DNA of 64,000 nt from Ruegeria atlantica (GTDB lineage Bacteria > Pseudomonadota > Alphaproteobacteria > Rhodobacterales > Rhodobacteraceae), in NCBI RefSeq assembly GCF_013033965.1, contig NZ_WQFE01000015.1, positions 1 through 64,000 of the forward strand, given 5' to 3'. Positions 8,597-17,135 of this stretch are shown in pieces. The translations under genes and the position numbers were made by a program. The notes under the pieces are model-generated. The model saw only the letters and a program-made list of their open reading frames with translations. It searched no databases and had not been told where the DNA came from. Positions within the stretch are counted from its first letter, which is position 1. Each line of letters begins with the position of its first letter.

Positions 8597-9985
8597 CTAT
8601 TGTGACTCACTCATCAGATCACGAAGTACTTGCGATTGTGCCTTTCCGGTCATCTGGCTTACGTTGAAACGTAGAAACGAGTTCTTGGATTGAGTCGGGC
8701 TAAAGACGTTTCCGGGCGCCAGAACAACCCCTTTCTTGAGAGCCTGCTGCGCCATCACTGCAGCATCCTGCCCGCCGGGTAGTTCGCACCATAGATAAAA
8801 GCCACCTCTGGGTTTCACGAAGGGTCTTATGTTTAGCGTGTTTAACTCTTCGATTGAACGCACGCGGGCGCGATCCAATTTGACCCTAAGCGCCTCCATA
8901 TGTTTGCGGTAGCTCCCATCGGTGAGCGCCGTATACAGCAATTCTGTCACCACAGGGCTAGGACCGCCGAAGCTGATCGCAACCTGAAGATCCGCCAAGG
9001 CCGCAATCCAGTCGGGACGCGCTGCTATGTATCCACATCGCAACGATGCCGACAGGGTTTTGGAGAAACTTCCAATCGTCAGAACCCGGTCAAGCCCATC
9101 CAGTGACGCCAGTCGTGGCGAAAGATCAGGTTCGAACTCAGAGAAAATCGCATCTTCCACGATTTGCAAATCATACGCTTCGGCCAGAGTCAGTACGCGA
9201 TGCGCAGTCGTTGCAGTGAGTGTCACACCTGTTGGGTTGTGCAATGCCGAATTGGTCAGGTAGAGCCGCGGACGCTCTTTCCTAAGCACGTTTTCAAATT
9301 GGACGAGGTCGGGACCGTTAGGCGTGTAGGGGACACTGACAATGGTAATCTGGTGCGCTCTCAGAAGGGCCTGAAAGTTGAAATAACATGGATCATCCAC
9401 CAACACAGTATCGCCAGGCTTGATAAGCAATCTGCAAATCAGATCCAGCGCCTGCGATCCAGAATTGGTGAGTAAAACAGCATCGGGATCTACCTCTATG
9501 TTCTGGTCGCACAGCGTTCGTGCCACATGCTGGCGCAGACCGGAATGACCTTGTGCACAGCTGTAATCTGTAAGTACATTGTCGTCGCCACGTGCCACAC
9601 GGCGCATCGCTCGCCGGAGCGACTCGACAGGCATCCAATCGGCAGGCATCCAGCCACATCCAGGCTTTGCCATTTCCTTGCTGGCGTCGATCGATTGTCG
9701 CGCGACCCAGAGCGGATCAATCTCGCGCTCAAGCAGCGGCCCAGTTTGCGAAACCTCGAACGGCTGTACGCGGTCCGACACAAAGAAACCTGAGCCGCGC
9801 CTGGCAAAAATAACACCTTCAGCGGCCAATACATCATAGGCCTCTACCACTGTCGAAGGTGACACGCCCAAGCGACTCGCGAGGCCTCGGACTGAGGGAA
9901 GTTTGTCACCCGTGCCAAGTGCCCGCGATCGGATGCGACGCGTGATATGTTCCGTCACAAGAGCTCTACGGGTCGCAACAGCCAT
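8597..9985 (-). CDS. MocR-type regulator (GntR wHTH fused to fold-I aminotransferase)
   Basis: 462 residues. The N-terminal GntR-type wHTH (DKLPSVRGLASRLGVSPSTV, residues about 30-50) is joined to a class I aminotransferase domain (residues about 95-455) with GSQALDLICRLL, the HNPTG motif and the PLP-lysine region GSFSKTLSAS. The ATG at 9985 has AGGGGAG seven bases upstream and is preferred over a TTG six bases earlier. MocR proteins usually sense an amino acid or amine through PLP and control a divergent gene. Here that is the DMT exporter at 10102, with an inverted repeat between them at 10019-10038. Confidence 0.92.
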   Translation of the reverse strand: MAVATRRALVTEHITRRIRSRALGTGDKLPSVRGLASRLGVSPSTVVEAYDVLAAEGVIFARRGSGFFVSDRVQPFEVSQTGPLLEREIDPLWVARQSIDASKEMAKPGCGWMPADWMPVESLRRAMRRVARGDDNVLTDYSCAQGHSGLRQHVARTLCDQNIEVDPDAVLLTNSGSQALDLICRLLIKPGDTVLVDDPCYFNFQALLRAHQITIVSVPYTPNGPDLVQFENVLRKERPRLYLTNSALHNPTGVTLTATTAHRVLTLAEAYDLQIVEDAIFSEFEPDLSPRLASLDGLDRVLTIGSFSKTLSASLRCGYIAARPDWIAALADLQVAISFGGPSPVVTELLYTALTDGSYRKHMEALRVKLDRARVRSIEELNTLNIRPFVKPRGGFYLWCELPGGQDAAVMAQQALKKGVVLAPGNVFSPTQSKNSFLRFNVSQMTGKAQSQVLRDLMSESQ

Positions 9986-10018
9986 ATTCAAACTCCCCTG
10001 TATGGGATCAATTGCCAG

Positions 10019-10038
10019 TACAGTTTATGCAAATTGTA
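10019..10038. promoter_or_regulatory. inverted repeat in mocR-DMT intergenic region
   Basis: The 20 bp fit TACA-N-TTT-N4-AAA-N-TGTA (14 of 20 positions symmetric). The site is central in the 116-bp gap between the divergent MocR and exporter genes, so it is the most likely binding site. Known MocR sites are often direct repeats, so this is tentative. Confidence 0.45.
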
Positions 10039-10101
10039 TTGCTTTGTACCTACGTTTGTCGCGCCACTCCAGCTACAAGGTCAAAAAAGGACCTATAATT
10101 T

Positions 10102-10962
10102 ATGAACTCCTCGTTTTCTGGCTGGAGCAGCGGACTGCTCGGTGTGTTGATCTTCAGTGGGTCACTACCCGCAACGAGGGTGGCCGTCAGTGGACTAGAC
10201 CCGTTCTTTCTGACATCAGCCCGAGCGGTTCTTGCGGCTGTACTTGCGCTTTCTCTGCTGGCCTTGTTCAAAGAAAAATTACCGTCGCGTGCAAATCTGT
10301 TTTCTCTTGCGATAGTCGCCTTGGGTGTAGTGATCGGTTTTCCGCTTCTAACGGCGTTGGCGCTCCAGCACATCACCGCTGCACATTCCATCGTTTTCAT
10401 TGGCCTCCTGCCGCTGACCACTGCGGCCTTCGGCGTTCTGCTTGGCGGAGAACGCCCGACCGCATTGTTCTGGATGTTCTCAATCCTCGGCAGCTCGGCA
10501 GTCGTCGGCTTCGCCCTCAGTCAAAGCGCCGAGGCATCACTCGTCGGGGATCTCTTCATGGTCGCTGCCATCCTCGCATGCGGGTTGGGCTATGCGGAGG
10601 GTGCACAAATTTCGCGCCGCTTGGGTGGATGGCAGGTAATTTCCTGGGCGCTGGTTCTATCCCTACCTTTTATGGCTGCTTGCGCGATTTTGACATGGCC
10701 ACCTACGTTAAGCGGGCTGACCCTGCCGGTCTGGCTCAGTCTAGGCTACGTCTCGGTCTTTTCGATGCTAGTCGGTTTTATCTTCTGGTATCGCGGTTTA
10801 GCACTGGGCGGCACAGCAGGTGTCGGACAGCTTCAACTGCTCCAGCCGTTGTTCGGCCTGATCCTCGCGGCTCTTCTGCTTGCAGAGCCCGTTGCGCCGT
10901 CCATGATCGGGGTAACGATCTTTGTGGTGATTTGCGTGGCCGGGGCAAAGCGTTTCGCCTGA
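10102..10962 (+). CDS. DMT-superfamily (EamA) exporter
   Basis: 286 residues, about ten membrane helices in two EamA repeats (residues about 8-135 and 150-283). Recognisable features are the first-helix segment ending SGSLPATRVAV, the mid-protein FIGLLPLTTAAFGVLLGGE and, in repeat two, the FWYRGLALGGTAGVGQLQ segment. The family exports amino acids, amines and other metabolites across the inner membrane. Divergence from a PLP-binding MocR regulator suggests that the cargo is an amino acid or amine derivative; this is inference. No cleavable signal is present. Confidence 0.88.
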   Translation: MNSSFSGWSSGLLGVLIFSGSLPATRVAVSGLDPFFLTSARAVLAAVLALSLLALFKEKLPSRANLFSLAIVALGVVIGFPLLTALALQHITAAHSIVFIGLLPLTTAAFGVLLGGERPTALFWMFSILGSSAVVGFALSQSAEASLVGDLFMVAAILACGLGYAEGAQISRRLGGWQVISWALVLSLPFMAACAILTWPPTLSGLTLPVWLSLGYVSVFSMLVGFIFWYRGLALGGTAGVGQLQLLQPLFGLILAALLLAEPVAPSMIGVTIFVVICVAGAKRFA

Positions 10963-11050
10963 CAGCGCTTTTCGGACATTGCTCAAATAGTGCACCGCTA
11001 CGCTGCAGCTTCCCAGAAGCAGTCCTTGGGCAACTTTGCAACACGCCGTC

Positions 11051-11755
11051 TCATGTCACCTCTTCATAACGTTTCCGTTCCGCATCCATCGCGCTGCGCC
11101 ACTCTGCGCGAAGAAGGTCCATTCGCCGCGGAATACAGTCCTCAAGCACATCTGCCTTGATGATCCGTTCTGTCCGAAAGTAGCGAAATTCATCGCGCAA
11201 CTCGCACCAGCCAGCGATGATGCGGCTGGTGTCCCGGTATCCCAGCAGTATGGGCCAGATCACCCGACGAGTCTTCTGGCCTGAGTTATCTGAATAGGTC
11301 ATGGAAATCTTTTTACGGCACCGAATGGCGAGACGAATGGCGGCCGCGCCGAGCACTTCATCTGACTGAGCAACGGGCGCGACGCTGACGGCCGGCTGAA
11401 GAAAGGATGTCCGGTATTTGTCCGGCGCGACGGCTTTCAGCTTGGTGATCAGCTTTTCAGCTGCCAATGCAAGCTCAGGCTCGCCTCGGGTTTGGACCCA
11501 CAAGGCCCCCAGCGTCACGGCTTCGATTTCATCCGGGGTCAACATCAGCGGTGGCATATGAAAGCCGGGTTCCAACACATATCCGACCCCGGCCTCGCCG
11601 TTGATTGGCACGCCCTGACCGATCAGCGCAGCGACATCGCGGTAAACCGTACGCTTTGTCACGCCCAATTCTTCACCAATGGACTGGGCAGAGATCGGCC
11701 CTTTGGCACGTCTCAGAATCTCGATGACTTCAAATAGTCTGTCGCCGCGCCGCAT
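11051..11755 (-). CDS. YafY-like HTH/WYL-domain transcriptional regulator
   Basis: 234 residues. The N-terminal HTH_11 domain (LFEVIEILRRAKGPISAQSI, TKRTVYRDVAAL) covers about residues 1-60, and a WYL effector domain lies in the C-terminal half (IRLAIRCRKKISMTY, GYRDTSRIIAGWCELRDEF). AGGAGG precedes the ATG at 11755. It is divergent from a VOC-protein gene at 11861, and the 105-bp gap holds two overlapping palindromes, the likely operators. WYL regulators of this group commonly control adjacent VOC or glyoxalase genes. Confidence 0.9.
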   Translation of the reverse strand: MRRGDRLFEVIEILRRAKGPISAQSIGEELGVTKRTVYRDVAALIGQGVPINGEAGVGYVLEPGFHMPPLMLTPDEIEAVTLGALWVQTRGEPELALAAEKLITKLKAVAPDKYRTSFLQPAVSVAPVAQSDEVLGAAAIRLAIRCRKKISMTYSDNSGQKTRRVIWPILLGYRDTSRIIAGWCELRDEFRYFRTERIIKADVLEDCIPRRMDLLRAEWRSAMDAERKRYEEVT

Positions 11756-11780
11756 GTGACCTCCTTTCGATGAAACAAAT

Positions 11781-11818
11781 CATAGTGACACTATGCTGAC
11801 AACACGTTGTCAGCATAG
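11781..11818. promoter_or_regulatory. two overlapping palindromes between WYL regulator and VOC gene
   Basis: CTATGCTGACAAC (11791-11803) and GTTGTCAGCATAG (11806-11818) form a perfect 13-bp inverted repeat with a two-base centre. CATAGTG (11781-11787) and CACTATG (11789-11795) form a second perfect inverted repeat that overlaps it. The cluster lies 26-63 bp from the start of the regulator and 43 bp from the divergent VOC gene, which fits a joint operator. Confidence 0.75.
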
Positions 11819-11860
11819 GCCAAGTAGAAGCAGGAAAGAGACCAGAAAGGACACAAATCC

Positions 11861-12298
11861 ATGAGACGTTTCACTTCCCTAGCCCTCGCTGCAGTCCTGC
11901 CCACGACACTCGTCGCCGAAGCCGCAGAGCCGAGAGACTTCGCGCCAATCGTGGCCATGGGCGCCTATGTTCCGACCGACGACATGGAGGTGTCCGAGGC
12001 CTTTTACCGTACGCTCTTCGACAGTGCCCCGGCGATCGGGCTTCCGGATTTCGTGGCGTTCGACGTGGCTGGCGGCTGGTTCGCAATTGTTTCGCGGGAC
12101 AAGTATGCGCCAGGATCCGAGCCAGGTTTCGGCGCGGTCCCCTACCTGCAAGCCACCGATCTCGAAGAGTTGCGCGCCCGCACCGCCGCCACGGGCATCT
12201 CGGCACCCGAGATCATCGAAGAGCCGGGTATTCACTTGCTCAAGGTCACGGACCCAAATGGCCAGTTGATCGAGTTTTTCAAACTGACCGGTCAGTGA
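11861..12298 (+). CDS. exported VOC-superfamily (glyoxalase-like) protein
   Basis: 145 residues. A short N-terminal signal (RRFTSLALAAVLPTTLVAEA) is followed by one VOC fold: YVPTDDMEVSEAFYRTLF, then FVAFDVAGGWFAIVSRD, LQATDLEELRARTAATG and LKVTDPNGQLIEFFK. The last element is the usual metal-ligand strand ending in Glu. A signal peptide on a VOC protein is uncommon and suggests a periplasmic role. An alternative start after the signal would make it cytoplasmic, but an A/G-rich stretch (AGAAAGGAC) precedes the annotated ATG. It is divergent from the WYL regulator. Confidence 0.8.
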   Translation: MRRFTSLALAAVLPTTLVAEAAEPRDFAPIVAMGAYVPTDDMEVSEAFYRTLFDSAPAIGLPDFVAFDVAGGWFAIVSRDKYAPGSEPGFGAVPYLQATDLEELRARTAATGISAPEIIEEPGIHLLKVTDPNGQLIEFFKLTGQ

Positions 12299-12338
12299 CA
12301 CACCCACTATTCAATGCAAATACAAAGGACATCGCACC

Positions 12339-12695
12339 ATGCAAATGAACTACTTTGTCGTTGGAACAAACGACATGGCCACTGCCACGCACTTCTATGA
12401 CAAGCTTTTCGCGCAATCAGGCTTAGAGCGCGTCTCGCCGACGGACAGAATGACATACTGGTTAGGACCAGATTTTGCCTTCGCAGCCGCGATCCCCTTT
12501 GACGAAAACCCCGCCACAATTGGCAACGGAACAATGGTGGGCTTTAGCGTCGGATCAAACGTAGAGGTAGAAAGGCTTCACTCCTTGGCTATTGAGCTTG
12601 GCGGAACAAGCGAAGGCGAACCTAAGCAACGTGGGCCACGCTTTTCGGCATATGTACGGGATCTGGATAAGAACAAGATTTGCCTCTCCGCCTGA
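12339..12695 (+). CDS. VOC-superfamily protein
   Basis: 118 residues, one VOC domain: MNYFVVGTNDMATATHFYDK, a middle strand TYWLGPDFAFAAAIPFDE, the NGTMVGFSVGS strand and the end RFSAYVRDLDKNKICLS. The length is near the family minimum of about 120 and the ending matches the usual D-P-D-G-N-K element with substitutions, so it is probably complete. It sits 40 bp after the exported VOC gene and runs straight into a decayed oxidoreductase, so it marks the edge of the degraded region. The ligand or reaction is unknown. Confidence 0.75.
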   Translation: MQMNYFVVGTNDMATATHFYDKLFAQSGLERVSPTDRMTYWLGPDFAFAAAIPFDENPATIGNGTMVGFSVGSNVEVERLHSLAIELGGTSEGEPKQRGPRFSAYVRDLDKNKICLSA

Positions 12696-13278
12696 GGCAG
12701 GTAGAAGCGGTAAATTTGTGATCCGAGCTACGCTCGCTAGGGGTGTGGACGTCACAGCGGTCGTTCGCACTCCAGACAAGGCACCTGATCTCCAAAATGC
12801 AAGACTGCAAATCGTGATTAGCGATCCTGCGTTCCTCGTGTCGGTATTTCCCGGCCATGATAGCGTGATCTCAACCCTTGGAGGTCGGCTACCCACGAGA
12901 GCAGCGGCCCCCTTTTTGGTCCGATCTGCAAACGCCATCGTCGAAGCAGCGTCCGCGACGTGCCTCAAACGGGTTTTGACAACCTCGACGGCGTGATTGT
13001 CCGCAAATCAAACATTGCTTGGAAAACTCCTTCTCATCGTTGTGCACTGCGCCCGATTAATGGAAAACAATTTGATAAGGCTCGGCCTCGACCGGACCTC
13101 GGCCCGCGCAGGATTCCTCAATAACGCCCGCTGGGCTGCCGATTGCGCTCAACGAGTTGCTCTACCTGAACACGGAACAGCGGTTTCCAGATTGGTCGAT
13201 GCACCGTTCCTGATTGATGCGATTGAAGACCCTGAGGCCAAAGGTGCAGCATACGGAATGTCGCAAGCGAGTGCATGA
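12696..13278 (+). pseudogene. decayed NAD(P)H-binding (NmrA/SDR-like) oxidoreductase
   Basis: In one frame from about 12698 the translation reads SGKFVIRATLARGVDV, AVVRTPDKAPDL, HDSVISTLGG and so on, typical of atypical-SDR NAD(P)H-binding proteins. The start codon and the first Rossmann glycines are missing; the remnant begins right behind the VOC stop, consistent with a deletion. A TGA at 12994-12996 interrupts the frame. The same frame then resumes with TLLGKLLLIVVH, LDRTSARAGFLNN and the C-terminal KGAAYGMSQAS. Loss of the start, an internal stop and probable small deletions make it a pseudogene. Confidence 0.75.
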
Positions 13279-13335
13279 CAAGACTTCACCTTTTCACGCC
13301 TGTCCACAATCCCTGTCGAAGATATTGCGGTCCAT

Positions 13336-13785
13336 ATGTCCGACCCCACTCTGCCCTCGCACAAGCACTGTCTCCCGGACGTCTGGGATAAGCAGCGTGC
13401 GGCTGATTTCGTGTTGATGAATGAGGCGCGATGGACGCACGACGCTTTGGGCCATTGGGCAATCCTGGCGGAAGATGTCTATGTGGGCTGGGGTGGCTTT
13501 CTGCGAATTGGCCCAAACTGGGACTTCGGCCTCGTAGTGAAGCCTGCTGCCTTTGGTTTTAGGATGAGAGTAACCGCCCAAGCACTAGAATTCGCGCGGC
13601 GCGATGTGAGTATTACGTCTGGGACGTTGCTTGTTCCTCCGACCCCCGCAAAATTGGGTGCGCTGGAGCGACTGAGCTCACAGTTCGAGGATCGCCGCCG
13701 AGATGGCACAAGCGAGAATCGCGAGCGCGTTCAAAGATCTCGGACATGGCGAACAAGGCCAACGGATTACCGTCGGCCAACATAA
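13336..13785 (+). pseudogene. remnant of a GNAT-family N-acetyltransferase
   Basis: Only the core is recognisable: RWTHDALGHWAILAEDVYVG, WGGFLRIGPNWDFGLVVKP, QALEFARRDV and NLG-like KLGALERLSSQFED. These match the middle and end of a GNAT domain, including the acetyl-CoA-binding region. The N-terminal strands are absent, and after residue about 118 the reading becomes Arg-rich and unlike any GNAT ending, as expected from a frameshift. It continues the run of decayed genes that starts at 12696. Confidence 0.6.
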
Positions 13786-13981
13786 CGTCGATCGTTTCCT
13801 GTGAGATTTCAACCATCTGATTTTCGACCAATTTCTTCAAAATACTACTCCAATGGGTAGGGTCAATTTTGGTGTACTATGGCATATCGACCTAAACGGA
13901 TAGCTATATACCCGCCCAATTAGACACCCCAAAGCAGTAGTAAGTTACGTTGCGTCGCCAGGCAGGTCCGCGTTTCCTTAT

Positions 13982-14009
13982 CACCAATGCACCATGACGT
14001 ACATTGGTG
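13982..14009. repeat. inverted repeat upstream of ppc
   Basis: CACCAATG (13982-13989) and CATTGGTG (14002-14009) are perfect inverted arms with a 12-base spacer, about 30 bp before the leader ORF and 170 bp before ppc. This could be an operator or an mRNA hairpin; no regulator gene is adjacent. Confidence 0.4.
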
Positions 14010-14037
14010 ACCAGTCCACAACCGAGGGCGTTAACAG

Positions 14038-14178
14038 ATGGTATTTCAGATTTCCCCTCCGCTTGATATCCCCGAAACCGTAGCTGCAGGTTCGGGACCG
14101 GAGAGTACGGATGCCCGTGTTCTGGGCGAGCTAAGCGTTTTTCTTGCCGGTCGCGCGCCGCGAAAAAAGGTGTTCTGA
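14038..14178 (+). CDS. possible 46-residue leader ORF coupled to ppc
   Basis: ATG at 14038 opens a 46-residue frame (begins MVFQISPPLDIPETV, ends GRAPRKKVF) whose TGA overlaps the ppc ATG by one base. GAGGG lies nine bases before its start. The overlap suggests translational coupling, and the third-position composition looks coding. No family is recognised. It could equally be the tail of a lost gene or a chance frame; a homologous coupled ORF in other genomes would support it. Confidence 0.4.
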   Translation: MVFQISPPLDIPETVAAGSGPESTDARVLGELSVFLAGRAPRKKVF

Positions 14179-16811
14179 TGACGGCACTGGCCAAAAATAC
14201 TCAGTCCACCCCGGACCCATCGAACTATGCCGAGGGGTTGCGCCTGGAACTGCGGTCGTTGTGGCGGAACATTTTGCTGAAACGGGCACCACATGTGGCC
14301 ACATGGGCCGAGGTCTCGCCGCTGCAATCGATCCCCACCGGGCCAGAGGCATCCCCATATCTGCAGGCATTATCGATCTGGTTTCAACTGTTACGCATCA
14401 TTGATGAAAACGCCGAAGTCCGGGACCGCCGCCTTACCGAGACCCAAAGCGGGGCCGAAGCGGTCGAAGGTGGATTTGCTGAGGTGTTGTCGGACCTTTC
14501 CCTGCCTAATACCCAAACGAAAAAGTTGACCGCCAACTTGTGTGCCGGTCCCACACTGACCGCGCATCCGACCGAGGCCAAGCGGGTCACTGTTCTGGAA
14601 ATTCACCGGCGGATTTACCGCAACCTCGTCAGTCTGGAAACGCAACGTTGGACCCCGACCGAACGCGCCGAATTGCTGAATGGTCTGGAAGGTGAGATTG
14701 ATCTTTTGTGGTTGACAGGTGAGCTTCGCCTGTCGCGCCCAAGCCTGCACGACGAAATCGAATGGGGGTTGCAATTCTTCCGAGATGCAATCTTTGACGC
14801 CGTCCCACAGGTCATGGATAGGTTCGATCAGGCCTGTCTGCACGTGTTGGGTCAGACCCTGAGCAAGACTCCCGATATCCGATTTCATAGCTGGATCGGA
14901 GGCGACAGGGACGGCAATCCGAATGTCACAACCGAGATGACCGCACTGGCCCTGAAACGAGGACGCGAAACAGTTATGTGTCTTTACCGTCAGGCTCTTG
15001 ATCGGGCTGCAAGCAGGTTGAGTATCAGTGCACTCATACTGCCGTTGCCCGAGCCCAACAGGGCGCGTGTGCAAGAAATAGTCGATCGGGCTCCGGAGGA
15101 CGCCGACCGCAATCGAAACGAACCGTTCCGGCAAGCTCTCAATGCCATCCGCCGTCGGCTGACGGATGGCGGCTATGATCACATCTCGCATTTTGTGAGC
15201 GATCTTGACGCGCTTGATGCCGCATTGTGCGCGGTCAACGCCGAAATACTGGCGCGACGGCATATCCGACCCCTGCGCCGGGCCGCGTCGGTTTTCGGGT
15301 TCCGAACCACTACCCTGGATATCCGACAGAATTCGACCGTCACAACCGATGTTCTGGCCGAAATCTGGTCACAATCCGGGCAGGCTCCCGAATATGGCAC
15401 GCCCGAATGGTCTGGCCGTTTGCGGGCCGAACTGGCGGATCAGAACCTACCTTACCAAAATCGTGACATGCTGAGCGATCAGGCGCAGGAATTGCTCGCC
15501 CTTTTGGCGCTGGTCTATAGCGTACGGTCAGGGCCAGACCCTAAGGCAATTGGGCCATTCATTTTGTCCATGACCCGTTCTGCCGATGATATTCTCGGTG
15601 TCTACCTGCTGGCCCGTTATGCCGGGTTCGGGTCCGAGAAACTGGATATTTCGGTGGTCCCGCTGTTCGAAACAATTGCCGATCTGCGCAACGCCCCCGC
15701 GATCCTGCTGAACGTTCTGGGTGTTCCTCTTGCTCGCCGCAGCCTCAAAACCGATAGCAACGTAATCGAGGTGATGCTGGGATATTCGGACAGCGGCAAG
15801 GATGGCGGCTATTTCTGCTCAACATGGGAACTCGAGCGCGCCCAACGTCGGATCGTATCGGCGCTGACGTCACAGGGATTTCAAGCCGCGTTTTTTCACG
15901 GTCGTGGCGGCTCGGTCAGCCGAGGTGGCGCACCCACCGGGCGCGCCATCGCCGCGCAACCCAGCGGAACAATTGCCGGGCGGCTGCGCGTAACCGAACA
16001 GGGCGAAGTTGTTTCGACCAAATATGCCAACCGCGGGACGGCCGCGGCGCATCTCGAACTGCTGCTCTCAAGCACGTTGCGCCATACTGCGAACCCTGGG
16101 GGATCCCCTGCCCGGCCCGAGTTTGACGACGCGTTGGATGCCTTGTCGGAACTGTCGCAAACGGCTTATGTCTCGTTGTTGCAGATGCCCGGCTTTCTGG
16201 ATTATTTTCAACAGGCTAGCCCGGTTGAAGAACTTGCTCGCCTGAAAATCGGATCCCGCCCGGCTCGTCGGTTCGGCGCAGCCAGCCTGGATGATCTACG
16301 AGCCATTCCATGGGTCTTTGCATGGTCGCAGAACCGCCACCTGATCACAGGTTGGTACGGATTCGGGGCTGCAATGGCCAGCTTCCGCAAATTTAGGGGC
16401 GCGCGTGGCGATGAAGTTCTTCAGGACATGTTTCAGCATTCCCGCCTATTCCGTCTTGCGGTCGATGAAATGGAGAAGTCGCTCTATCAGGCGGATATGG
16501 GTATCGCCGCGCAGTACAGCGAGTTGGTCGATGATGAAGAGACCCGTCAACGCATCTCACGGGCAATCAATTCGGAACACGATAGCGCCTGTAGCGCTGT
16601 GCAGTTTCTGACTGGTGGTCAAACCATCGGTCACCGGTTCCCTCGCCTTTGCGAGCGCTTCGAACGCAAGCGGGCTGAATTGGCACGCATTCACGCGCTG
16701 CAAGTTCGATTGCTGCAACAAGCACGAAACGAACCACACGCAGGATCGGTTCCTGTTCCTCTATTGCAATCCATGAACGCCATTTCCGCCGGCCTTGGCT
16801 GGACTGGTTAA
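14178..16811 (+). CDS. ppc: phosphoenolpyruvate carboxylase
   Basis: 877 residues, the normal length of bacterial PEPC. It converts PEP and bicarbonate to oxaloacetate, refilling the TCA cycle. Diagnostic motifs: the catalytic-His region TAHPTEAKRVTVLEIHRR (about residue 130), FHSWIGGDRDGNPNVT (about 236), VMLGYSDSGKDGGYF (about 532) and the catalytic loop FFHGRGGSVSRGGAPTGRA (about 574). The C-terminus is SAGLGWTG, whereas most PEPCs end in a conserved R-N-T-G; the Trp in place of Arg/Asn is noteworthy because this tail lines the allosteric and active-site region. The ATG follows AAAAAAGG at seven bases. It is cytosolic and apparently monocistronic apart from the coupled leader ORF. Confidence 0.97.
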   Translation: MTALAKNTQSTPDPSNYAEGLRLELRSLWRNILLKRAPHVATWAEVSPLQSIPTGPEASPYLQALSIWFQLLRIIDENAEVRDRRLTETQSGAEAVEGGFAEVLSDLSLPNTQTKKLTANLCAGPTLTAHPTEAKRVTVLEIHRRIYRNLVSLETQRWTPTERAELLNGLEGEIDLLWLTGELRLSRPSLHDEIEWGLQFFRDAIFDAVPQVMDRFDQACLHVLGQTLSKTPDIRFHSWIGGDRDGNPNVTTEMTALALKRGRETVMCLYRQALDRAASRLSISALILPLPEPNRARVQEIVDRAPEDADRNRNEPFRQALNAIRRRLTDGGYDHISHFVSDLDALDAALCAVNAEILARRHIRPLRRAASVFGFRTTTLDIRQNSTVTTDVLAEIWSQSGQAPEYGTPEWSGRLRAELADQNLPYQNRDMLSDQAQELLALLALVYSVRSGPDPKAIGPFILSMTRSADDILGVYLLARYAGFGSEKLDISVVPLFETIADLRNAPAILLNVLGVPLARRSLKTDSNVIEVMLGYSDSGKDGGYFCSTWELERAQRRIVSALTSQGFQAAFFHGRGGSVSRGGAPTGRAIAAQPSGTIAGRLRVTEQGEVVSTKYANRGTAAAHLELLLSSTLRHTANPGGSPARPEFDDALDALSELSQTAYVSLLQMPGFLDYFQQASPVEELARLKIGSRPARRFGAASLDDLRAIPWVFAWSQNRHLITGWYGFGAAMASFRKFRGARGDEVLQDMFQHSRLFRLAVDEMEKSLYQADMGIAAQYSELVDDEETRQRISRAINSEHDSACSAVQFLTGGQTIGHRFPRLCERFERKRAELARIHALQVRLLQQARNEPHAGSVPVPLLQSMNAISAGLGWTG

Positions 16812-17135
16812 CCCTTTCAAAAGGTTTCAAAGTGAACACCCCTCAATGGTTCTGAGGCATGGCCGCAGCATCGGGAAACGTTCACAATGTTGGCATTGTC
16901 AGGACTGGTAGAGAACGCATTGCAGCAATTCAGCGATAAATCGTAGGTCTGTTTAGATCTCAGGCGGCGATCCCAACCCATAGCGGGCTCTCAATGCTGT
17001 TCCGGATGCTGCAGTTGCAATCCGCTTAGCGGTCATTCATTGTGCTGGGTCGTGTTGACAAAAGGGATTCACATCGGATCTTGGTCATGATTCAAGCTGG
17101 TATCTGCGATGTAGACCAGCTTTGCACGAGACATA
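16812..17135. other. gene-free stretch between ppc and transposase remnant
   Basis: 324 bp with no convincing frame. No clear terminator hairpin with a T-run was seen behind ppc; the AACCCTTT/AAAAGGTT arms directly after the stop pair only imperfectly. The stretch may contain decayed insertion-sequence end DNA. Confidence 0.5.

Noticed and set aside
8407-8610. Minus-strand frame of 67 residues upstream of the sugar-binding-protein gene
   Set aside because: It overlaps the MocR 3' end and contains the LacI-like palindrome; no ribosome site was evident.
13613-13840. Minus-strand frame beginning KKLVENQMVEISQETIDVML
   Set aside because: The first 50 residues look protein-like and GGAG precedes a TTG, but the second half is antisense to the GNAT remnant and no family is recognised; it may be another gene fragment, too uncertain to list.
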